From positions 1-5,213 of the forward strand of contig DTYY01000009.1 in the NCBI GenBank assembly GCA_012961645.1: a stretch of 5,213 bases of DNA, given 5' to 3'. Shown in pieces: positions 1-5,213 of the stretch (within the stretch, counting starts at the first letter, position 1; each line of letters opens with the position of its first letter). Both the position numbers and the translations under genes were made by a program. Source of the stretch: Methanosarcinales archaeon. Lineage in GTDB: Archaea > Halobacteriota > Methanosarcinia > Methanosarcinales > Methanogasteraceae. The notes under the pieces were generated by a model, which had not been told where the DNA came from, did not search any database, and was given only the letters and a program-made list of their open reading frames with translations.

Positions 1-6
1 GGGTTT

Positions 7-192
7 ATGACACTGGCTCACGATAGCGATTTTGTAAAATTGTTTCTGGAAATCCCACACAATATTGAGCATGTACTATATTTCGCCCAGAAGAACGTAA
101 ATCCTGGAGACAAGCTAGTATCATGCGGGGTGTATGCGTGCCAGCATGTTTTTACTATAAACTGCAGATTCGCATTTAAAGTGAAAATATAA
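7..192 (+). CDS. possible small or 3'-partial protein, degenerate zinc-ribbon-like
   Basis: This is an open frame of 61 codons from ATG 7. The frame is also open to the window edge, so it could be the end of a longer gene. The only recognisable feature is a stretch at residues 33-53 (PGDK, then CGVYAC, then C53). It resembles small zinc-ribbon domains of the form PGDKxPxSGxYxCxxC, but the expected last cysteine of the CxxC is Val48, so metal binding looks impaired. Composition is AT-rich and unlike the genes further right. No ribosome binding site is visible. It could be a decayed remnant or chance. I do not assign a function. Confidence 0.2.
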   Translation: MTLAHDSDFVKLFLEIPHNIEHVLYFAQKNVNPGDKLVSCGVYACQHVFTINCRFAFKVKI

Positions 193-430
193 TATCGTTT
201 CAGGTTTAACTGTATTAAGACTATGTTTATCTGAAACATGTTGTGTTTATTGTATTTTAGCTAATTTTGTTCGAGATGGTGTTTAAACGTTTTCACAATA
301 TCCATCAAATATGTATCAACTTCAAGATTGATAAACCAGTAAATCAAGTTATTAATAGAGTTCTGGATGTGAATTAGGCATAACACTGTATCTATCCAGA
401 ATGAATCACAATCACTTCACGAATTTGTGC
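193..430. other. AT-rich gene-free stretch with one inverted repeat
   Basis: I see no credible gene here on either strand. A 7-bp inverted repeat, GTTTCAG (197-203) and CTGAAAC (231-237), lies just after the stop of the doubtful small frame and is followed by T-rich sequence to about 257. It could end a transcript coming from the left, but the 27-base loop is long and the T-run is interrupted. The rest is unremarkable AT-rich sequence leading into the promoter at 437. Confidence 0.35.
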
Positions 431-485
431 AAAAGCTTTATATACATGGTATTACACATTCACATATATGTCGATCCGTGCAAAA
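427..485 (+). repeat. paired GTGCAAAA direct repeat flanking the promoter
   Basis: The octamer GTGCAAAA occurs at 427-434, just upstream of the TATA box, and again at 478-485, just past the predicted transcription start. The spacing is 51 bases. The 7-base core GTGCAAA recurs at 1364-1370 beside the ribC start region. Placement on both sides of a promoter would suit an operator, possibly for the winged-helix protein itself. An 8-mer pair can arise by chance and another copy lies inside dph2, so this is only suggestive. Confidence 0.25.
431..444 (+). promoter_or_regulatory. archaeal promoter (BRE/TATA) for the winged-helix gene
   Basis: The TATA box TTTATATA lies at 437-444. It is preceded by the A-rich CAAAAGC, which fits six of seven positions of an archaeal BRE (RNWAANN). 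Counting about 26 bases from the box centre puts the transcription start near 467. That gives the winged-helix gene at 571 a leader of roughly 100 bases. The predicted start also falls almost exactly on the unrelated ATG at 468. Confidence 0.55.
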
Positions 486-570
486 CCGTGTATACAACAT
501 GGTCGGATCGCAGTTATACAGCACCAGGCATCTGAGGGGATGGATGGTGAACATCATTTGAGGAAAAGAT
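466..570 (+). promoter_or_regulatory. probable 5' leader of the winged-helix gene
   Basis: This is the sequence between the predicted transcription start and the ATG at 571. It contains a perfect 7-bp inverted repeat, CGATCCG (472-478) and CGGATCG (504-510), whose loop includes the palindrome TGTATACA (489-496). A 27-codon frame runs from GTG 478 to TGA 559-561. Its stop codon overlaps the ribosome-binding-like TGAGGA (559-564) of the main gene, and it is in the same frame as that gene. Translation of the mini-frame could influence initiation at 571, but nothing shows it is used. Confidence 0.3.
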
Positions 571-1158
571 ATGAGATCCCGGCTCGAAATCACGACCGAC
601 AACGACGGTCGGCACACAATCAAGTCATGTGGCGATGGCTGGAAGAACGTGCTGATCGGTTTTATCAATTCGGTCCCGGCGCCAATTCGCGAGTCCGGGG
701 ACTCCCCTTATGTGCGGTCCCGGTTAAAGCTCACGACAGATGATGGCGAAGACATCATCATGGAATCGGAAGGCACCGATTGGGCAGATGTAGTGATCAG
801 GTTCGTCGAGAACTTCTCAACCGGGACCAAGCCCCCCCAAACCACCAAGCCCGGAGAGGTGGTGTCAAACCCGACATCATCAGATGCGCCGCTTCCAGAG
901 TCGCTATCTGTTCGTGAGCGCCTCGAACTCTTCTTGAAGTACGAGTATCCATATGTGTGGTTCACTTCCTCCGACATAAAGAACCATTACGAGCGAATCT
1001 ATGACCCGATCAGCATAAGCACGGTCTCAACGTATCTTGCCAGGATGTGTAACCGGGGCATTCTTGAACGCCGGGGAAACCGGATGCAGAGAGAGTACCG
1101 GGTGCACGAATCAGCGATATCAAAGCAGGTCCTTTCGATCGTGCAGAACGTCAACTGA
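571..1158 (+). CDS. winged-helix DNA-binding protein with duplicated N-terminal module
   Basis: This 195-residue soluble protein is probably a transcription regulator. I do not recognise a named family. Residues 2-35 and 49-82 are copies of one module of about 34 residues, register 47, sharing RSRL, TTD, a Trp (W24/W71) and a following hydrophobic helix. Each reads as two strands and a helix. A Pro/Thr/Ser-rich linker (84-110) leads to a winged helix at 113-178: helix 113-126, a WFTSSDI turn and helix 130-143, recognition helix 148-162 (ISISTVSTYLARM), then a basic wing ILERRGNRMQREYRV. The ATG at 571 is chosen because an in-frame stop lies at 559-561 and GAGG sits 560-563. It is monocistronic or weakly linked to ribC, 247 bases on. 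There is no transmembrane segment. The DNA target and ligand are unknown. Confidence 0.8.
   Translation: MRSRLEITTDNDGRHTIKSCGDGWKNVLIGFINSVPAPIRESGDSPYVRSRLKLTTDDGEDIIMESEGTDWADVVIRFVENFSTGTKPPQTTKPGEVVSNPTSSDAPLPESLSVRERLELFLKYEYPYVWFTSSDIKNHYERIYDPISISTVSTYLARMCNRGILERRGNRMQREYRVHESAISKQVLSIVQNVN
574..816 (+). repeat. intragenic duplication encoding two copies of a small beta-beta-alpha module
   Basis: Codons 2-35 (574-675) and 49-82 (715-816) encode aligned copies exactly 141 bases apart without any gap. Shared positions include Arg-Ser-Arg-Leu, Thr-Thr-Asp, the Gly and Trp before the helix, and Val/Ile/Phe at the helix core. Many residues have diverged, so the duplication is old, not an assembly artefact. 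Confidence 0.75.
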
Positions 1159-1217
1159 ATCAACGGATTGGGGGCAACCACGGGTCGCAAAATGTGTAAT
1201 GAGCCACCTTGATATGA

Positions 1218-1869
<652 letters not shown>

Positions 1870-1870
<1 letters not shown>

Positions 1871-1907
1871 AAAACTGTGCTGCCAGGAGGTTTGCGGGCA
1901 TAGCACA
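1870..1907 (-). terminator. hairpin plus T5 terminator for mfnB
   Basis: On the minus strand TGTGCT-AT-GCC pairs with GGC-AGCACA (plus-strand arms 1876-1884 and 1897-1907, nine pairs with a two-base bulge, 12-base loop). One base later comes TTTTT (plus-strand 1870-1874). The order stem then T-run fits transcripts of mfnB, whose stop is at 1924. On the plus strand no T-run follows, so it does not obviously stop ribC transcripts. Archaeal termination depends mostly on the T-run, so the stem may be secondary. Confidence 0.5.
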
Positions 1908-1923
1908 ACAGATGAGGTTGTGA

Positions 1924-2625
1924 TCAGCCCATCTGCGCCTTGAGTCTCTCTACCAGTTCCTGCTTGATCTCGGCGTTTCGATCGCCGCCGCAGACCATGC
2001 CGCGGATGCCTATGATATCAGGATTGATGCGTCTCACCATCTCCATATCCTCAAACCTGATGGCACCTGCGAGTGCGGTTCGCAGATTGTAGTCGCGTGC
2101 GGTGTTCACGAACGTAGTCAACTCATCCTCGTTCATGAACTCGAACGCCGATCGCCCGTCCTTGACGCCGGTATCGAGCATCACCACATCAGCGCCGACC
2201 TTTGCACCGATATCGGGGAGTAAAAGTGGTGAAATTGAATTTATACGTTTATAATCAGCATAAGCAGCTGCTACTGCCATTTTACTTTGATCGCACCTCT
2301 TTACTGCCTGCACAACCTTTGAAAGCAGATCTTCTGCCTGTTCTACAGTCTGGATATCGTACAATCCGACTTTGATGTAATCGGCGCCAGCCGTGGCTGC
2401 ACCGAGTGCGGCAAGTGATGCTGTGCCCGGTTTGTAATTAAAATCGCCGATAGTTGCGCTGACAGGTCTCTTTGATTCGATCGCCTCGATGACTGCGCTG
2501 ATCACCCATGGAAAATTCGCGCCAAGCGACCCCTCCTTTGGATTTTTCACATCGATGATATCTGCACCGCCAGCGAATGCGGCTTTTGCCTCGTCTGTGT
2601 TGATTGGACTGACCAACAGTTCCAT
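1924..2625 (-). CDS. mfnB: (5-formylfuran-3-yl)methyl phosphate synthase
   Basis: MfnB joins two molecules of glyceraldehyde 3-phosphate into the furan phosphate that starts methanofuran synthesis. Methanofuran carries the C1 unit at the CO2/formyl level in methanogens and methane oxidisers. The 233-residue TIM-barrel protein is close to the usual length of about 235. Residues reported as important in the M. jannaschii enzyme fall at the same numbers: Asp25 and Lys27 in DIIDVKNPKEGSLGANFPW, Lys85 in GADYIKVGLY, and Asp151 and Lys155 in MLDTGVKDG. The C-terminal phosphate-site segments ALAGAI and IGIRGMVCGGDRN are also present. The start at 2625 gives MELLVSP, the family's N-terminus, and has GGAGG six bases upstream. 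An upstream in-frame ATG at 2688 would add 21 unrelated residues. It stands alone, divergent from the metal-knuckle/dph2 pair. Confidence 0.95.
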   Translation of the reverse strand: MELLVSPINTDEAKAAFAGGADIIDVKNPKEGSLGANFPWVISAVIEAIESKRPVSATIGDFNYKPGTASLAALGAATAGADYIKVGLYDIQTVEQAEDLLSKVVQAVKRCDQSKMAVAAAYADYKRINSISPLLLPDIGAKVGADVVMLDTGVKDGRSAFEFMNEDELTTFVNTARDYNLRTALAGAIRFEDMEMVRRINPDIIGIRGMVCGGDRNAEIKQELVERLKAQMG

Positions 2626-2631
2626 AATATG

Positions 2632-2636
2632 CCTCC
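2632..2636 (-). promoter_or_regulatory. Shine-Dalgarno site fixing the mfnB start
   Basis: GGAGG on the minus strand lies six bases before the ATG at 2625-2623. It favours that start over the in-frame ATG at 2688, which would place this site inside the coding sequence. Confidence 0.8.
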
Positions 2637-2700
2637 GTTCGTGCACCGTTTGCGCCGGTGCGAGATTTGAAAGTACCGATTTGATCACTGTTTCTGGATG

Positions 2701-2708
2701 TATTTAAT
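2701..2708 (-). promoter_or_regulatory. TATA box for mfnB
   Basis: On the minus strand the sequence is ATTAAATA. Counting about 26 bases downstream puts the transcription start near 2678 and gives a leader of roughly 50 bases that contains the GGAGG at 2632-2636. The sequence upstream of the box is a poor BRE. It shares the 2626-2827 divergent region with the promoter at 2792-2805. Confidence 0.45.
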
Positions 2709-2791
2709 AGTGTCGCTGCGGTCAGCACTTCCCAACCCTTGAAAAGGCTATAATGGCCAAAACCGGCTGGTTGGTTGAGATGGCGGCAGGG

Positions 2792-2805
2792 GCTAACCTT
2801 TAAAT
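2792..2805 (+). promoter_or_regulatory. BRE/TATA promoter giving a leaderless transcript
   Basis: GCTAACC (2792-2798) fits the archaeal BRE pattern RNWAANN at every fixed position and directly abuts TTTAAAT (2799-2805). The box centre is 26 bases from the ATG at 2828, so the predicted transcription start coincides with the start codon. No Shine-Dalgarno sequence precedes that ATG, which agrees with leaderless translation. Short inverted arms GAGAC (2812-2816) and GTCTC (2823-2827) sit between box and start. Confidence 0.6.
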
Positions 2806-2827
2806 TGGTGCGAGACTACATGGTCTC

Positions 2828-3337
2828 ATGGAACGTAAGGCATGTATCATCTGTCATGGCGAACTGGATTCGACACATTACAAAAGCTACGATATCTGCA
2901 CAGAGTGTTTTGACCTGATGGAGGACCTGATGAGCGAGTACTTCCTCAGAATGATCACACGCAGGGAAGCCAGCGCAGTCGATATGTACTCGAAGTATTT
3001 AAAAGATAGTATTGAATACATGACAGATTATAAAAAAATTCGCGAGAAGTCAAAGAGATACTTCAGAGATGTCAGAGACCGGGTTGAAACCGCCATAGGA
3101 GATGAAACGAGTGAATCGCAGCAGCGATATCTCGGGCGTCTGCTCTCTGTCCTCCACTGGCTGGATGACAACCCAACATTCTACAATTATTATTTTAAAG
3201 AATATTACTCATGCCCGACCTGCAGGGCATCGATCTTTGAGCACTACAACAAGCAGATGGTCGGCGACTGGCTCATGATCACCTGTTCGAAATGCGACAC
3301 CGTGATCAAGAAGTACTTCCTTCCAAAGCAGATATGA
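2828..3337 (+). CDS. protein with two four-cysteine metal knuckles, operon partner of dph2
   Basis: This 169-residue protein belongs to no family I can name. It has two probable zinc- or iron-binding sites. The N-terminal one is C6-x2-C9 with C24-x2-C27. The C-terminal one is C129-x2-C132 (SCPTC) with C153-x2-C156 (CSKC). Between them, residues 28-125 are charged, Tyr-rich and predicted mainly helical. The spacing of the knuckles resembles zinc ribbons or rubredoxin-like sites. There is no signal peptide or membrane segment. The gene begins at the predicted transcription start, so it is probably leaderless, and its stop is only 11 bases before the dph2 ATG. That spacing implies cotranscription. 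A supporting role for Dph2, such as iron-sulfur upkeep or electron delivery, is an inference. A nucleic-acid or translation-linked adaptor is equally possible. Confidence 0.8.
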   Translation: MERKACIICHGELDSTHYKSYDICTECFDLMEDLMSEYFLRMITRREASAVDMYSKYLKDSIEYMTDYKKIREKSKRYFRDVRDRVETAIGDETSESQQRYLGRLLSVLHWLDDNPTFYNYYFKEYYSCPTCRASIFEHYNKQMVGDWLMITCSKCDTVIKKYFLPKQI

Positions 3338-3348
3338 CCTGATGTTTG

Positions 3349-4323
3349 ATGATCGATGAATATGATTTTAATCTGAATCACGTCGTAAGTGTAATCAAAG
3401 AAAAACGTGCCAGAGTTGTGGGGCTGCAGTTTCCGGACGGTTTCAGGCGAGAAGCGGTCAGAATATCAGATGAAATCGGAAGAAGAGTAGATGTAAGATG
3501 TTTGATATCTGCAAATTCATGTTTTGGTGCATGTGATGTTGACAACAGACTTCTCGAATCGGTAGACATCATGTTTCAGTTCGGACATGCCAGGATACCG
3601 AACATAACCGTGGAAAATACCCATTTTATAGAGGTTATCTCCCTTACCCGGGTTCTTCCGGTGATAAAGCAGGCGATCGGCATGATCAGTGGTCGTGTCG
3701 GGCTTGTCTCGACCGCCCAGTTCGTGCACACGCTTGCAGATGTGCAAAAGTATCTTGCAGAGCACGGCATAACCGGCGTCATCCACGATGGTGACGGACG
3801 CATCGCGCGTCCTGGGCTTGTTCTCGGATGCAATTTCTCTGCTGCTGCGCCTGATTGTGATGAGTATCTCTACGTCGGCACAGGGGATTTTCATGCGCTT
3901 GGAGTCGCGCTCGCAACCAAAAAGACCGTCTTGATCGCGGATCCGGTGACAGAAGAGGTCCGGATGCCGGACAGCGATCGGATGATCAGGAAACGCTGTG
4001 CTGCGATCGAACGGTCGCTTGATGCGCAGTCCATCGGGGTGATCGTTTCCACAAAGATCGGGCAGTGCAGGAGAGAGCTTGCATTTGATCTGTGTACCAT
4101 GGCAGAAGAGCACGGTCTGGACACGCAGATCCTGGTGATGGATATGGTCACACCGGACGCACTGCTCTCGTTTGATCTCGATGTTTTTGTCAGTACGGCG
4201 TGTCCGCGGATTGCAATCGATGATTCTGCGACCTTCCCGGCGCCGGTGCTGACTCCGGTTGAGTTTGAGGTGGTGGTTGGTGAGCGTAGATGGGAAGATC
4301 TGGTTTTTGATGAGATCTCGTGA
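3349..4323 (+). CDS. dph2: 2-(3-amino-3-carboxypropyl)histidine synthase (diphthamide synthesis)
   Basis: Dph2 performs the first step of diphthamide synthesis. It uses a [4Fe-4S] cluster to cleave S-adenosylmethionine unconventionally and transfers the 3-amino-3-carboxypropyl group to a histidine of translation elongation factor aEF-2. Archaeal Dph2 works as a homodimer. The 324-residue protein shows the family's three domains, each giving one cluster cysteine: Cys62 in SCFGACDV, Cys161 in LGCNF and Cys285 in STACPRIAIDD. These lie close to positions 59, 163 and 287 of the Pyrococcus enzyme. Other landmarks are VGLQFPDG (24-31), FGHARIP (78-84) and the C-terminal PVLTPVE. ATG 3349 is chosen; TTG 3346 just before it would add one residue. 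No strong Shine-Dalgarno sequence is seen, so translation may restart after the upstream gene, 11 bases away. Confidence 0.95.
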   Translation: MIDEYDFNLNHVVSVIKEKRARVVGLQFPDGFRREAVRISDEIGRRVDVRCLISANSCFGACDVDNRLLESVDIMFQFGHARIPNITVENTHFIEVISLTRVLPVIKQAIGMISGRVGLVSTAQFVHTLADVQKYLAEHGITGVIHDGDGRIARPGLVLGCNFSAAAPDCDEYLYVGTGDFHALGVALATKKTVLIADPVTEEVRMPDSDRMIRKRCAAIERSLDAQSIGVIVSTKIGQCRRELAFDLCTMAEEHGLDTQILVMDMVTPDALLSFDLDVFVSTACPRIAIDDSATFPAPVLTPVEFEVVVGERRWEDLVFDEIS

Positions 4324-4337
4324 TCGGTGGGAGTTGC

Positions 4338-4349
4338 TTTTTCGAAAAA
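4338..4349 (+). terminator. possible T-run terminator after dph2
   Basis: The perfect palindrome TTTTTCGAAAAA starts 15 bases after the dph2 stop. Its T5 run could end the transcript in the archaeal way, and the palindrome gives the same run on the other strand. No GC-rich stem precedes it. Confidence 0.3.
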
Positions 4350-4493
4350 TCTGTAATGGTCAGTTGGATGCGAGAACACACGCGAAAGACGTGAAGACCG
4401 AGATTAACAACACTCTGTCGCAAAGAACAAGCGCGGTGCAAGATTTATGGTCAGGGTGGTGAGGGGTTGGTGGTGCCATGTACGGGTGTATTG

Positions 4494-4503
4494 TTTTATA
4501 TAA
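4494..4503 (+). promoter_or_regulatory. strong TATA box with no gene behind it
   Basis: TTTTATATAA is a good archaeal TATA box and predicts a transcription start near 4525. No credible protein frame follows: the longest from a nearby ATG (4560) is 18 codons. The next structure downstream is the hairpin at 4624-4668. The upstream bases do not form a clear BRE, and in AT-rich DNA such a box can occur by chance. Confidence 0.35.
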
Positions 4504-4623
4504 TTTCTGATAAAATATTACGTAAGCTTGATGTAGGATATGTTCTGACGTGCGTCCACATGGAGCGCAAGGAACTCCGACACGACCGGCAGGCATACAG
4601 TAGCGCTATTGACTGACCAGATG

Positions 4624-4668
4624 GTCTTCTCACCGAAGCAAACGCGGGAAGATTCTGGTCGAGAAGAC
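4624..4668 (+). other. long imperfect hairpin, candidate structured RNA
   Basis: GTCTTCTCACCGAA (4624-4637) pairs with TTC-T-GGT-C-GAGAAGAC (4653-4668). That makes 14 base pairs interrupted by two single-base bulges on the 3' side, with a 15-base loop. The outer eight pairs are perfect. It lies about 100 bases past the predicted start from the TATA box at 4494-4503, in DNA without a gene. It could belong to a small RNA or be the remnant of an inverted repeat from a mobile element. No known RNA family is recognised. Confidence 0.35.
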
Positions 4669-4806
4669 GATCGCGCTCGTGGTAGAAGGGATTATCCGTA
4701 AGATATGCAAGTAGACGACAATACCTTCGCCACCCAATTGGCAAAATTGATATGGATTTTATCGTATTCAACTTTAAAATTAGTCCACGACTATTATGAA
4801 GGCGCA

Positions 4807-4814
4807 CTATATAA
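4807..4814 (+). promoter_or_regulatory. possible TATA box for the transposase fragment
   Basis: CTATATAA lies 73 bases before ATG 4887 and predicts transcription from about 4837, a leader of around 50 bases. GGTGG at 4874-4878 could serve as ribosome binding site. Confidence 0.3.
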
Positions 4815-4886
4815 CCCCTAAACATGGAAAAAGATGTACAGCTGAAGTAATTTTGAAGATCATGGTATGTTCTGGTGGTGGGCACC

Positions 4887-5150
4887 ATGTTTGATCTTTC
4901 TACAATCCTGAGCTGTTTAACTATGTGTCTGGACACGACAACGTTAGCCCGCTTGAGAGTTATCGTGCCTGCCATGTTAGCCATGACCGGTCGGGTGACC
5001 ATGCCCGGAATCTCCCGATGGGCAGAAGAAGGCGGCAGCTATCACACAGTCCAGCGATTCTTCAATACGATGATTGAGTGGGAGAACGTTCACTGGTGCT
5101 TCTTTTGCCACTGCTTCTCACATATTGGTGGGCCATACCCGCAAACTTAA
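4887..5150 (+). pseudogene. N-terminal fragment of an insertion-sequence transposase
   Basis: The 87 codons match the N-terminus of a widespread DDE transposase group, usually several hundred residues long. The diagnostic block is LAMTGRVTMPGISRWAEEGG followed by SYHTVQRFF (residues 31-59), then a Trp-rich segment (WENVHWCFF) where complete members have WxxxFWxFF. After about residue 77 the similarity ends, the frame stops at 5150 and AT-rich sequence follows, so the catalytic domain is missing. I remember this group as IS4/IS701-like, but the family name is uncertain. ATG 4887 aligns with the family start; GTG 4875 would add four residues. The fragment cannot encode an active enzyme. It is either a decayed copy or one shortened by internal deletion. 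Confidence 0.75.
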
Positions 5151-5213
5151 GGATATTAAAATTAAAGATATAAAAAAAATAATCTACACATTTTTTAGTC
5201 ATAAGCCACCCAA

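Larger units (their letters stand above)
4324..4886. other. 563-base region without a convincing gene
   Basis: Long frames on the minus strand here have poor protein character and partly mirror the transposase fragment, so I call no gene. What can be seen, in order: the T-run palindrome at 4338, a G-rich run with at least four GG tracts at 4449-4475, a TATA box at 4494-4503, small stems around 4551-4578, a long imperfect hairpin at 4624-4668, and a second TATA box at 4807-4814 before the transposase fragment. The right half is AT-rich. Confidence 0.5.
4729..5213. repeat. 9-bp direct repeat bracketing the transposase fragment
   Basis: GCCACCCAA occurs at 4729-4737 and again at 5205-5213, the last nine bases of the window. 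The 467 bases between include the transposase fragment. The length suits a target-site duplication. The inner ends (from 4738, and the complement back from 5204) are both AT-rich and loosely alike, not a clear terminal inverted repeat. Chance 9-mer matches are expected in a window this size, so this is a candidate only. Confidence 0.25.

Noticed and set aside
3517..4379. Long minus-strand frames of 198 and 162 codons opposite dph2
   Set aside because: They lie antisense to a clear Dph2 with all three cluster cysteines, and their composition is that of a mirrored coding sequence.
4613..4711. Short plus-strand frame with a protein-like stretch (KILVEKTIALVVEGI)
   Set aside because: There is no start codon, stops lie on both sides, and it overlaps the hairpin; it could be a remnant but nothing supports a gene.
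4496..5002. A 168-codon frame on the minus strand
   Set aside because: It runs antisense through the transposase N-terminus and then through gene-free DNA; the protein is rich in Arg/Ser/Cys with no recognisable motif, as expected of a shadow frame.
4876..5133. 8-bp direct repeat TGGTGGGC at 4876-4883 and 5126-5133
   Set aside because: The left copy lies immediately before the transposase start and the right one within the fragment, so it cannot bound the element; 8-mer matches are expected by chance.
5074..5213. Plus-strand frame open from TTG 5074 to the window end
   Set aside because: It starts in the wrong frame inside the transposase fragment and becomes a low-complexity Lys/Ile stretch from AT-rich DNA; no domain is recognisable.

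Overview
The window reads as chromosomal DNA of a methanogenic or anaerobic methane-oxidising euryarchaeon. Three recognisable genes point there: an archaeal-type riboflavin synthase, MfnB (first step of methanofuran synthesis) and an archaeal Dph2 (diphthamide synthesis on elongation factor 2). The promoters are also archaeal: TATA boxes such as TTTATATA and TTTAAAT, one with a clean BRE and no room for a leader. The genus cannot be fixed from this window.

Layout. Bases 1-470 are AT-rich and hold at most a small doubtful reading frame (7-192), which may be the end of a gene beginning outside the window. A good TATA box at 437-444 precedes a winged-helix DNA-binding protein (571-1158) whose N-terminal half is an internal duplication. 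A 247-base gap with a hairpin and a 28-codon mini-ORF leads to riboflavin synthase ribC (1406-1870). Convergent with it on the minus strand is mfnB (1924-2625). Between the two 3' ends lies a hairpin that is followed by five T on the minus strand, so it can serve as the mfnB terminator. A divergent promoter region (2626-2827) separates mfnB from a probable two-gene operon: a 169-residue protein with two four-cysteine metal knuckles (2828-3337), then dph2 (3349-4323).

Bases 4324-4886 hold no convincing gene, but do contain a T-tract/palindrome, a G-rich run, a strong TATA box and a long imperfect hairpin. The right edge carries the N-terminal 87 codons of an insertion-sequence transposase that breaks off into AT-rich DNA. 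A 9-bp direct repeat (GCCACCCAA) brackets that segment.

How the genes relate. Riboflavin, methanofuran and diphthamide synthesis are separate housekeeping pathways that happen to be neighbours. The most suggestive linkage is the Cys-rich protein with dph2. Dph2 is an iron-sulfur enzyme needing an electron supply, and eukaryotes use the small metal protein Dph3 for that. The archaeal counterpart is, to my knowledge, not settled. No defence system, CRISPR array, tRNA or rRNA was seen.
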